Shown: positions 1-6,112, counted from the first letter of the stretch. The stretch is 6,405 nt of DNA from a bacterium (GCA_030619425.1 JAUXBJ010000120.1:1-6405); one strand, 5' to 3'. Notes: generated from the sequence alone by a model not told the origin. Numbers and translations are program-made.

Positions 1-2
1 GC

Positions 3-1907
3 GTTCGTAATGAGATCCAGCCGCTGATCGATGAAGAACCGGCATCGCTGGACAAGCTCGAGCATCTGGCCCGCGACGGAAAGTTCCCGCTCCCACGGCT
101 TGATGAATTGCGCAGGCTGTGGGACCGGCTGCGACGAGAGTTTGATGTCACCTCGACCGAGTCCAAGAAACTCACCGGCAAACTGGAAGTGGCCCTTGAG
201 AAGCTCGATTATGGCAGCATCGCGCCTCTGGTAACCGATAAGGTAAACCTGCTCAAAAAGCGTTTCCCTGATGACAGAGTAGTTGCCTATCTGGATGACG
301 TACAAGAGGCATTGCTGTCTGATTTGGATCGTTTTCGTGAGGCACGTCCCCGCCGCGGCGAGGAGGAAGCACCGCCATTTCGGAAGCGCGAACCATATGA
401 GGAGTTCTCGATCAATCTCGTGCTCGATAATGGCGAGACCGATTCGGTGCCGATCGTCATTGAGATGTCACCGTCCTACAAGAACCTGTTCGGCTCGCTG
501 GAACGCGTGGTCGATCGCTTCGGGTACTGGCGCACCGACTTCACACGTATCTTTTCGGGCTCACTGTTGCAGGCATCAGGCGGGTTCCTGGTGATGAATG
601 CGATGGACGTACTGACTGAGCCGGGGGTATGGGTGCATCTCAAGCGGGCCATCCGCAACAACAATATAGAAATCACCGGCTACGACCCGTTCTTTATGAT
701 GGCCGGCTCCGGTATTAAGCCGGAGCCGATTCCGTTGGACGTGAAAGTTGTATTGATCGGTGAACCGAACATCTACCATCTCTTGTGGCAAGCGGACGAG
801 GATTTCAAGAAAATCTTCAAGATTAAAGCCGAATTCGACAGCGTCATGCCGTTCACGAAAAAGAATACGATGGAGTATTATCGTTTCACCAGGCGGTTGG
901 TTGAGAATGAACGACTCCTGCCCTTCGACATGTCGGGGATGCAGGCAGTGGTTTCCTACGGTCGTCGTCTGGGCGGTCGCAGAGACAAGCTGACCACACG
1001 GTTCACGGCCATATCGGACGTCATCAGAGAGGCGTCCTTTCGTGCTTCACAGCGGAAAGCACCAAGGGCGTCGCGCACGGATGTTCTCTCCGCCATCAGT
1101 GGCCGTCGCACACGGGTAAACCTGGTTGAAGACAAGATTCAGGAGATGATCGACAACGACACTCTGATGGTATCCATCAAGGGCAGCGTGATTGGCCAGA
1201 TCAACGGACTTTCGATCTATAACCTCGGTGAATACGCGTTCGGTCGTCCCTCGCGCATCACCGTCAGCACCTCTATGGGCAAGGCCGGTGTCATAAACAT
1301 CGAACGTGAAGCTGACTTGTCCGGACCAATCCACAACAAAGGTGTCCTCGTGCTGAGCGGCTATTTGAGAGCAATGTTCGCCCAGGACAAACCGCTGGTG
1401 ATGTCGGCCTCGATCTCGTTTGAGCAATCATACAGTGGTGTCGACGGTGACTCGGCCAGTTCGACTGAGATATATGCTATTCTCTCCTCCTTAGCCGAGA
1501 TTCCTATCCGCCAGGATCTGGCTGTAACGGGATCGGTTAATCAAAAGGGTGAGATTCAACCGATCGGCGGTGTCAACGAGAAGATCGAGGGATTTTACGA
1601 CGTCTGTGTCAGTCGCGGCCTCACCGGTAATCAGGGCGTCATTATTCCACATCAGAACGTTCCCGACTTGTTGCTTCGATCCGACGTAGTGGAAGCCATC
1701 ACCAAAGGGAAGTTCCATGTCTATCCGGTGAAAACGATCAATCAGGGAATCGAACTTCTCACTGGTGTCGCGGCAGGCAGGCGACTCGCTTCGGGGAAGT
1801 TCACCCGGGACTCCCTCATGGCCCGCGTGGATGAAAAGCTGCACGAGATGGCACTGGCGCTGCAGAATTTCGGTCGACAGCACAACAACGACAGCAACAA
1901 CGAGTAA
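3..1907 (+). CDS. Lon-family ATP-dependent protease (AAA_32 / Lon_C type), 5' end outside window
   Basis: This is the C-terminal 634 residues of a Lon-like protease, a cytoplasmic enzyme that unfolds and degrades proteins using ATP and a Ser-Lys dyad. The frame is open to the left edge, so the TTG at 108 is not taken as the start. The ATPase part (about residues 30-400 of the visible portion) includes a Walker B-like GGFLVMNAMDVL stretch (codons 579-614) followed by LKRAIRNNNIEI, and a sensor-like KVVLIGEPN segment, as in AAA_32 proteins. The Walker A motif must lie upstream. The protease domain has the catalytic Ser in GDSASS (codon 1452-1454) and Lys in GGVNEKIEGF (codon 1581-1583). They are 43 residues apart, the same spacing as S679 and K722 of E. 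coli Lon. The end is an Asn-rich tail, QNFGRQHNNDSNNE. Family members are usually about 800 residues. The family differs from classical LonA: no LonA substrate-binding N domain can be judged here. Its substrates are unknown. No terminator with a T-run follows it. Confidence 0.93.
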   Translation, partial: VRNEIQPLIDEEPASLDKLEHLARDGKFPLPRLDELRRLWDRLRREFDVTSTESKKLTGKLEVALEKLDYGSIAPLVTDKVNLLKKRFPDDRVVAYLDDVQEALLSDLDRFREARPRRGEEEAPPFRKREPYEEFSINLVLDNGETDSVPIVIEMSPSYKNLFGSLERVVDRFGYWRTDFTRIFSGSLLQASGGFLVMNAMDVLTEPGVWVHLKRAIRNNNIEITGYDPFFMMAGSGIKPEPIPLDVKVVLIGEPNIYHLLWQADEDFKKIFKIKAEFDSVMPFTKKNTMEYYRFTRRLVENERLLPFDMSGMQAVVSYGRRLGGRRDKLTTRFTAISDVIREASFRASQRKAPRASRTDVLSAISGRRTRVNLVEDKIQEMIDNDTLMVSIKGSVIGQINGLSIYNLGEYAFGRPSRITVSTSMGKAGVINIEREADLSGPIHNKGVLVLSGYLRAMFAQDKPLVMSASISFEQSYSGVDGDSASSTEIYAILSSLAEIPIRQDLAVTGSVNQKGEIQPIGGVNEKIEGFYDVCVSRGLTGNQGVIIPHQNVPDLLLRSDVVEAITKGKFHVYPVKTINQGIELLTGVAAGRRLASGKFTRDSLMARVDEKLHEMALALQNFGRQHNNDSNNE

Positions 1908-1913
1908 CTGCTC
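1860..1913 (+). repeat. Direct repeat copy 1: authentic 3' end of the Lon-like gene
   Basis: These 54 bases (last 16 codons including the stop, plus 6 bases) recur at 2132-2185 in the same orientation with 46 of 54 identical positions and no gaps. This copy is in frame with the protease and supplies its real C terminus, LQNFGRQHNNDSNNE. Similarity stops abruptly on both sides. The copy-to-copy offset is 272 bp. Confidence 0.85.
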
Positions 1914-1985
1914 AACACGCGCTGTCAGTAGCCACACAGGGAGGTTATTGAAAACGTGCATCATTGTACCTGGAACTTGCCGGAT

Positions 1986-2015
1986 TTGTCATGCCCGCGA
2001 AGGCGGGCATCCCTC
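1986..2015. repeat. REP-like intergenic palindrome
   Basis: The core is a perfect 8-bp inverted repeat, ATGCCCGC (1991-1998) and GCGGGCAT (2003-2010), around a GAAG loop, flanked by TTGTC and CC. Palindromes of this form (TGTCAT-CCCGC-GAA-GCGGG-AT) are scattered in intergenic regions of many bacterial genomes, so a dispersed repeat is the best reading. It lies 84 bp after the protease stop and could stall transcription or protect the mRNA 3' end. It lacks a following T-run (CCCTCTTCTC instead), so it is not called as an intrinsic terminator. Recurrence in this genome cannot be seen from one copy. Confidence 0.6.
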
Positions 2016-2074
2016 TTCTCTATTATAGTCTTACTGGCGAAAGCAAGTATCCAGTATCCGCTCACAAGGTACGC

Positions 2075-2098
2075 CACCCTTCGACTCCGCTCAGGATG
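2075..2098. repeat. Second dispersed-repeat-like sequence (CTTCGACTCCGCTCAGGATG type)
   Basis: The sequence CACCCT at 2075-2080, then TCGACTCCGCTC, then AGGATG at 2093-2098 resembles a short repetitive element common in intergenic regions of various bacteria, where the ends read CACCCT and AGGGTG and pair. Here one base of the right end has drifted, so the stem is imperfect. The call rests on recognising the element, not on repetition within the window. Confidence 0.45.
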
Positions 2099-2099
2099 A

Positions 2100-2122
2100 G
2101 GCAGGATCGCAGGGATCCTGCC
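2100..2122. repeat. Strong inverted repeat (hairpin)
   Basis: A perfect 9-bp stem, GGCAGGATC (2100-2108) and GATCCTGCC (2114-2122), encloses a 5-base GCAGG loop. It directly follows the element at 2075-2098 and may be part of the same repeat. No T-run follows on either strand, so it is not an intrinsic terminator. It ends 9 bases before the duplicated protease tail begins. Confidence 0.6.
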
Positions 2123-2131
2123 CTACGATGA

Positions 2132-2185
2132 CTTCAGAATTTCGGTCGTCAGCCCAACAATAATAGCAATAACGAGTAACTACTC
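2132..2185 (+). pseudogene. Displaced remnant of a Lon-like gene 3' end (repeat copy 2)
   Basis: This is a second, diverged copy of the last 15 codons and TAA stop of the protease gene, reading LQNFGRQPNNNSNNE followed by TAA at 2177-2179, plus 6 more matching positions. The codon in front of it is TGA, and no coding sequence leads into it, so it cannot be expressed as part of a protein. Against copy 1 there are 8 mismatches in 54 positions. Four of the seven within codons are silent, and the other three change only two residues (His to Pro, Asp to Asn). The pattern suggests the two tails diverged while both were coding. It may be the scar of a paralogue or related allele, or of recombination that placed the 218 bp between the copies. 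Confidence 0.7.
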
Positions 2186-2215
2186 CGCATCTTTGTTCAC
2201 ACGGTCCATTCCTGT

Positions 2216-2254
2216 TGCATGGTTACAGTGCACGGTGCATGGATTCATGCATGG
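2216..2254. promoter_or_regulatory. Cluster of three TGCATGG motifs with a small hairpin
   Basis: TGCATGG occurs at 2216-2222, 2236-2242 and 2248-2254, with starts 20 and 12 bp apart. The last two also form an inverted repeat, TGCATG (2236-2241) and CATGCA (2246-2251), around GATT. The cluster lies about 40-75 bp upstream of the TTGACA element of the H1-like gene, a position where activators or repressors bind. No known regulator is recognised, and the motif is short enough to arise by chance. Confidence 0.3.
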
Positions 2255-2290
2255 CACGACATAAACATTCGACGAACAGAACTTTTTTTC

Positions 2291-2326
2291 TTGACATGTA
2301 TTCAAAAAAAAACTTTTGTATACATG
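2291..2326 (+). promoter_or_regulatory. Putative promoter with overlapping dyad, upstream of H1-like gene
   Basis: A perfect TTGACA hexamer (2291-2296) lies 54 bp before the start codon. The best TATA-like element, TATACA at 2319-2324, is 22 bp away, longer than the usual 16-19 bp; TTGTAT at 2316-2321 (19 bp) is an alternative. An inverted repeat CATGTAT (2295-2301) and ATACATG (2320-2326) with an 18-bp centre overlaps both elements, and TGTATACA (2317-2324) is itself palindromic. That makes an operator for a dimeric regulator plausible. The A9 tract inside it and T7 just upstream suggest intrinsically bent DNA. The region is markedly more AT-rich than its surroundings. Confidence 0.5.
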
Positions 2327-2338
2327 AAATTCAAAATT

Positions 2339-2345
2339 GGAGGAG
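2339..2345 (+). promoter_or_regulatory. Shine-Dalgarno site of the H1-like gene
   Basis: GGAGGAG lies 5 bases before the ATG at 2351. This near-perfect site fixes the start there and argues against the in-frame ATG at 2219, which would add 44 residues encoded by promoter DNA with a non-basic composition. Confidence 0.85.
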
Positions 2346-2350
2346 TCCGT

Positions 2351-2572
2351 ATGCGCAAAGCTAAGAAAGCAACCAAGAAAAAGGCTGCGCCGAAGAGAAA
2401 GGTGGCTAAGAAAAAGGCTGCACCGAAGAGGAAAGTAGCCAAGAGGAAAGCCGCTCCGAAGAAGAAGGCGGTCAAAAAGATCCGCTGCGCAGCCAAGACC
2501 AAGGCCGGCAAAAGATGCAAGCGGTTCACGAATGGGAAAGCGAAGTTCTGTTCTTTGCACAAGAAGAAATAG
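2351..2572 (+). CDS. Histone H1-like basic protein with C-terminal Cys3His (DUF5763-like) module
   Basis: This 73-residue protein has 29 Lys and 7 Arg and no Asp or Glu. After a short MRKAKKAT start come three 11-residue repeats: KKKAAPKRKVA (residues 9-19 and 20-30) and KRKAAPKKKAV (31-41). Such Lys/Ala/Pro repeats are typical of bacterial H1-like proteins such as chlamydial Hc2 or the tail of Pseudomonas AlgP, which bind DNA or RNA without sequence specificity. The rest (44-73) has Cys46, Cys56, Cys67 and His70 in a pattern C-x9-C-x10-C-x2-H, with TKAGKRCKR in the middle and FCSLH at the end. This matches my memory of small DUF5763-type modules (C.A.TK.G..C.R....G..FC..H) and probably binds zinc. 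The likely role is nucleoid compaction or RNA binding in the cytoplasm. It has its own promoter, ribosome-binding site and terminator, so it is probably a well-expressed single-gene unit. The H1-like identity rests on composition; the function is inferred. Confidence 0.85.
   Translation: MRKAKKATKKKAAPKRKVAKKKAAPKRKVAKRKAAPKKKAVKKIRCAAKTKAGKRCKRFTNGKAKFCSLHKKK
2375..2473 (+). repeat. Three tandem 33-bp repeats inside the H1-like gene
   Basis: The units are 2375-2407, 2408-2440 and 2441-2473. Units 1 and 2 differ at five positions, all in third codon positions, and encode identical peptides. Unit 3 is more diverged and encodes KRKAAPKKKAV. Such arrays can gain or lose units by slippage. Confidence 0.85.
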
Positions 2573-2591
2573 GTTGCTGAGCAATGTGATA

Positions 2592-2621
2592 CGCGACTCC
2601 GCTCGGAGTCGCGTTTTTTTT
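2592..2621 (+). terminator. Rho-independent terminator of the H1-like gene
   Basis: A perfect 9-bp stem, CGCGACTCC (2592-2600) and GGAGTCGCG (2605-2613), with a GCTC loop is followed by eight T (2614-2621). It starts 20 bp after the stop codon. The T-run is only on the plus strand side, so it stops the H1-like transcript and not the convergent minus-strand gene. Confidence 0.93.
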
Positions 2622-2678
2622 GCATAAGAATCTGGTTGTCAACGAGAACGAGCGCCGCGGGAATTTGTTCGCACCTGC

Positions 2679-5600
2679 TTAGAAGTCGGCGCCCATTGAA
2701 AAATAGTAATCCGGCTTTTCGGACACACTGTAGAAATCGGTGGACCACGCCATGTCGTAGCGCAGTAGTATGAAGCCCAAATTGGCGCGCATACCGAAAC
2801 CAAAACCGGTCTTGATATCAACCAGTCGATTACCTCCCTCCGAGGTGCCGCCCTTGAAGTTGTTACCTTCCCAGGCCGCTCCCATATCGAGAAAGATGGC
2901 GCCTCCGACCCGACTGATGGTGAGCGCCAGAGGGAAGCGCATCGCGAAGTAGTCGATCATGGGATATCGGAACTCGAGGTTGATCAGCCCATATCGATCG
3001 CCGGACAGGCTGTAATAGTCAATACCTCTCAACGGCGTCACGACATCCGCAAAATAGAGGTTTTCCACTTCGTAAACCTTGGCGTCAAGAGTAGTGTTGC
3101 CTATCCAATTAGTGGTCCCGCCCAGGAAGTATGTCTTGGGGGTGCGTCCATCCGATGCGCCACCGGTGACACGAAAAGCCAGCGAGTAGAGATTGCCGAA
3201 GTGCAAGTACTTGCGATAGTCGAATTCAGCCGAATGGAACTGCACAGTGTCCGAACCGATCAGATTGACACCGCCGCCCAGGGTCAGTTTGGCTCGCCGA
3301 CCGTTCAAGGGACCAGTCAATCCCCAGATAATGTTGTCGGTAACATACGAAACCGAGGCCGTGGACACCTTGGCGCCGCGGTTTGATCGGAAATCATCAA
3401 AGTCATAATATTCTCGGTCGATGAAGAATTGCGATGTCGTCAATTCCAGCCGGCTGAACGTCGAGAACGGACGGCTGGCGAACAGTTGAAAACCATAGAA
3501 TCGATCTGAAAACAAGTGGTCATCGGCATCGAGATAAAAATTCTTGCTGTGGAAAAGTCCAAGACCATAGTTGATGCGATGTTGGCTGTTCACATAGTAG
3601 GCCAGGATGTTCGATTGGTCGATCGTGTTCACCAGGTCGGTAGCGATGAGAATTTGATGATTTCCCAGATAATCTGAGAAGAGAAAAACCGTCTGTCCCC
3701 GCAGACCGAAGAAAGTGTCGTAGCCGAAACCGCCACCGACATAGTCGGGCGTGAACTTCACCTTGTAAGGCCGCACGTCGTAGTCACCCGTCTGCGACGG
3801 CGGCGCTATGGAATCAAATGAACTTGGCTCCTCCATAGGTTTGATCTTCCGGGAATCCGTGCTGTCGCCGATAACATCGCGCATGTAGGGATCCAGCGGG
3901 TCGTCGGTTCGGTGGCTGACGTGAACATACTCTTCATCGTAGATACCGGATTCAGTGATCACATCATCGTCGGCAGACTCAGAGGTGTCAGCTACGGCGG
4001 TCGCTCCCGCATCAGTCGTGGAATCCAGGGGCTGGGCGGCCACCGATAGGAGGCTGTCGGGTTCCGCGACCACGCTCACGTCAATTGTTGAATCCAACGG
4101 AGGCTCAGACGTTTGAGGGTCTATCATTGCATCCGGCTCAGCATTCTTGGAACTCAAGTCAGCCGGCAGCGCATCGCTGACCGTGCTCGTATCCACACTG
4201 CTATCTGCGACTTCACTTTTGCTCGGTCGGCCAAGAGAGACCAGACCGTCATCTCCACGCGCAAAGGCCGTAGCGTGCAGGACACCATCGTCACCGACCG
4301 GAACCAGATCGTCCATCACAAAGATGTCGTAGGCGCCCTTGTTGAAAGCCTGGAAGGCCAGCTTCTTCCCGTCCGGCGACCAGGATAGATACAAAATCCC
4401 GGACAGGATGTCGGTCACGGGATAGACCCGATCGGAGTCAGTGTAAGCGACATAGATGTTGTCGATGCCGTTGCGTCCGGAGATAAACGCAATCTTGCTG
4501 CCGTCGGGAGAAACATCCGGTGAAGTATTGGCGCCGGGGCCGACGTCCACAGGAGTAATCTCCAGATTACTAAGATCAATCCGGGCCAGATTGTACGACC
4601 CGTATACGAAATCACCCGGCATAAACGCTCCCTGGCGGACGTACGGATGGTCCTTACCGTCGCATACAGGACTCTGCGGATGGGGTCGATCGGAGGAAAA
4701 CAGAATAGCGTCGGATTCCGGATACCAGGTCGGGTCGGCATCATCGTAGCGATCATTCATCAAGCGCTCAAGGCGGTCGGAGTCCGGGTAGTAAACGAAA
4801 AGATCGCGTTCGTTTCCCCGAAGGGCGGAGAAGGCGATCTTGTCACCATCGGGTGACCAGGCCGGGGACATGAGGTTAGAGAAATCGAAGCGTTTCTTTT
4901 TGTAGACTCGCTTGCGGAGGAGGTCGTAGAAGAACAATGACTCTTTTCCGTTGGACTTGGCCACAAAGACCAATTTGGTTCCATCCGGCGAAAAAGACGC
5001 TCCCGAGATATACGAATGCAACGATTCCAGATCGCCGGATCGAGAGCTTTTCACCAACCGGTCGAGAATCTTGCCGTCGTCGGCCGAGATCAAAACAAGC
5101 TCAGTAAAATCGGAGCCATCCGTGAAGATAGCTATCTTGTCTCCCTCGGGCGAGAAGACCGGTCTTTCGTTGAAGTAGGATCCGTCCTTGCGAGCTTTGG
5201 TCAGCTTGGTACCGATCTCCTCGGCCTCCTTGCGCAGAGCAATCTCCGGCCAATAGCGACGCTTCATTTCGCGGGAGAACTCCTCCCACAGTTTCTCCTG
5301 GTCGACGCCGATCGATTTCTTGAGCGCCTTGTTGATGGAGAGATATATCTTCCCCTTGCGAAAGATGTCGGCAACTTTTGCTTCACCGTATTTGTCGGCG
5401 ATGTATTTTATCAGCGCCTGGCCTTCACGGTAGGCGTTGTAGCCGGTGAGATACTCCAGCGGCACCAGATAGCCATTGATAGTGGCGTCCCGCACCCACA
5501 TATCCGATTGCGCATCCCATCCGTGGCGTGAGGAGTACTCGGCAAATCCTTCGGCCAGCCACAGCGGCATCCTGAACAGCCGGCGCCGCGACACCAGAGC

Positions 5601-6062
5601 CGAGAAGGCGTTCCCATAGAGCATGTCGAAAGTCATGGCATGGGTTAACTCATGGTGCAGCACATGGCGAAAATCTTCGTACGAACCGTTGAATGGTGTC
5701 ACCACCCGGTTCTTGAAGACCTCGGTGAAACCGCCGGTTCCCTCGCCGATGAGGGAGGGCAGGATGTTTGTCTGCTGAAAATCATTGTGGGAGTTATAAA
5801 GGAAAACCGGCACCCGGCGCTGAATCTTGTAGCAGAGTTCACGACTGATCTCTACATACGACGACTCCAGAACGGTGGCAGCGAACTTGGCCGTCGGATA
5901 GGCATCTTCGTAAAAATGGATGTCGAAATGACGTGTCTGGATGTAACTCCAGTCAAAGTCCTTGTACCTAACCTTGTTCTTGCCGAAATAAGTTTCCTGG
6001 GCGTTCACACCGATACCGGTCAGGACAAGGATCAGTATCGCTGTTGCTTTCAGTCTGTTCAT
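2679..6062 (-). CDS. Secreted HExxH metallopeptidase-like / TolB-like propeller / outer-membrane barrel protein
   Basis: From the ATG at 6062 the product is 1127 residues; an in-frame ATG at 6098 would add 12. The inner start is preferred: it gives a compact signal peptide (Met-Asn-Arg-Leu-Lys, hydrophobic ILILVLTGIG, cleavage likely after VNA), and the TATAAT at 6112-6107 would leave almost no leader before the outer ATG. Numbering below is from 6098. Residues 45-290 resemble the peptidase MA superfamily: HELTH at 149-153 (codons 5654-5640) and a likely third zinc ligand, Glu183, in WLAEGFAEY. Residues 306-595 form a TolB-like (PD40) beta-propeller with SPEGDKIAI, SPDGTKLVF, SPDGDKIAF, SPDGSKIAF and SPDGKKLAF blades and one degenerate blade near 459. 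Residues 600-775 are an acidic Ser/Thr/Asp/Pro-rich linker. Residues 776-1139 look like a surface-antigen/Omp85 barrel, with SDYLGNHQI, an LRG motif in TPLRGIDYYSLSGDRYG at the place of the Omp85 (V/I)RG(F/Y), and terminal Phe in YYFSMGADF for BAM recognition. The peptidase and propeller would be periplasmic. The substrate is unknown, and proteolytic activity is inferred from the motif only. Confidence 0.88.
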   Translation of the reverse strand: MNRLKATAILILVLTGIGVNAQETYFGKNKVRYKDFDWSYIQTRHFDIHFYEDAYPTAKFAATVLESSYVEISRELCYKIQRRVPVFLYNSHNDFQQTNILPSLIGEGTGGFTEVFKNRVVTPFNGSYEDFRHVLHHELTHAMTFDMLYGNAFSALVSRRRLFRMPLWLAEGFAEYSSRHGWDAQSDMWVRDATINGYLVPLEYLTGYNAYREGQALIKYIADKYGEAKVADIFRKGKIYLSINKALKKSIGVDQEKLWEEFSREMKRRYWPEIALRKEAEEIGTKLTKARKDGSYFNERPVFSPEGDKIAIFTDGSDFTELVLISADDGKILDRLVKSSRSGDLESLHSYISGASFSPDGTKLVFVAKSNGKESLFFYDLLRKRVYKKKRFDFSNLMSPAWSPDGDKIAFSALRGNERDLFVYYPDSDRLERLMNDRYDDADPTWYPESDAILFSSDRPHPQSPVCDGKDHPYVRQGAFMPGDFVYGSYNLARIDLSNLEITPVDVGPGANTSPDVSPDGSKIAFISGRNGIDNIYVAYTDSDRVYPVTDILSGILYLSWSPDGKKLAFQAFNKGAYDIFVMDDLVPVGDDGVLHATAFARGDDGLVSLGRPSKSEVADSSVDTSTVSDALPADLSSKNAEPDAMIDPQTSEPPLDSTIDVSVVAEPDSLLSVAAQPLDSTTDAGATAVADTSESADDDVITESGIYDEEYVHVSHRTDDPLDPYMRDVIGDSTDSRKIKPMEEPSSFDSIAPPSQTGDYDVRPYKVKFTPDYVGGGFGYDTFFGLRGQTVFLFSDYLGNHQILIATDLVNTIDQSNILAYYVNSQHRINYGLGLFHSKNFYLDADDHLFSDRFYGFQLFASRPFSTFSRLELTTSQFFIDREYYDFDDFRSNRGAKVSTASVSYVTDNIIWGLTGPLNGRRAKLTLGGGVNLIGSDTVQFHSAEFDYRKYLHFGNLYSLAFRVTGGASDGRTPKTYFLGGTTNWIGNTTLDAKVYEVENLYFADVVTPLRGIDYYSLSGDRYGLINLEFRYPMIDYFAMRFPLALTISRVGGAIFLDMGAAWEGNNFKGGTSEGGNRLVDIKTGFGFGMRANLGFILLRYDMAWSTDFYSVSEKPDYYFSMGADF

Positions 6063-6106
6063 ATTGGAACCCGTGGCTAGTTGGCCTGATGCTTTCATTT
6101 TACACT

Positions 6107-6112
6107 ATTATA
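6107..6112 (-). promoter_or_regulatory. TATAAT -10 element before the metallopeptidase/barrel gene
   Basis: On the minus strand TATAAT reads from 6112 to 6107, within GTTATAATAGTG. A transcript would start near 6100, giving a leader of about 38 bases to the ATG at 6062. No good -35 hexamer is seen; the nearest candidate is TGAACC (6137-6132) at 19 bp. It implies a promoter separate from murA, with readthrough still possible because no terminator is seen between the genes. Confidence 0.45.

Larger units (their letters stand above)
1914..2350. other. Gene-free region between protease and H1-like gene
   Basis: No convincing coding sequence is present on either strand. The left half (1914-2131) is filled with palindromic repeat-like elements. 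The middle (2132-2185) is the orphan protease tail. The right half (2216-2350) carries TGCATGG motifs and then an AT-rich promoter region with T7 (2283-2289) and A9 (2304-2312) tracts. Longer open frames crossing this region on the minus strand are shadows of the Lys-rich gene or of the protease and lack ribosome-binding sites. Confidence 0.7.

Noticed and set aside
108..1907. Protease gene starting at the TTG at 108
   Set aside because: The same frame is open and protein-like (VRNEIQPLIDEEPASL...) back to position 3, so this TTG is internal and the gene is truncated by the window edge.
1047..1964. Minus-strand open frames opposite the protease domain
   Set aside because: They lie antisense to a conserved coding region with catalytic motifs and show no family resemblance.
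1991..2010. Intrinsic terminator for the protease gene
   Set aside because: The stem is perfect but no T-run follows; the sequence matches a dispersed intergenic palindrome better.
2219..2350. Upstream extension of the H1-like protein from the ATG at 2219
   Set aside because: The extension covers the promoter elements and has unrelated composition; the strong GGAGGAG site sits before the ATG at 2351.
2375..2473. CRISPR array or satellite repeat
   Set aside because: The 33-bp units are contiguous without spacers and encode a regular peptide repeat.
2622..2678. Terminator for the minus-strand barrel gene
   Set aside because: On the minus strand only weak 4-bp pairings and no T-run are seen; no call is supportable.
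2180..2748. Two minus-strand open frames opposite the H1-like gene (Leu/Phe/Ala-rich, membrane-like)
   Set aside because: They are antisense of Lys codons (AAG/AAA read as CTT/TTT), so the hydrophobicity is an artefact; no ribosome-binding site, and they cross the terminator.
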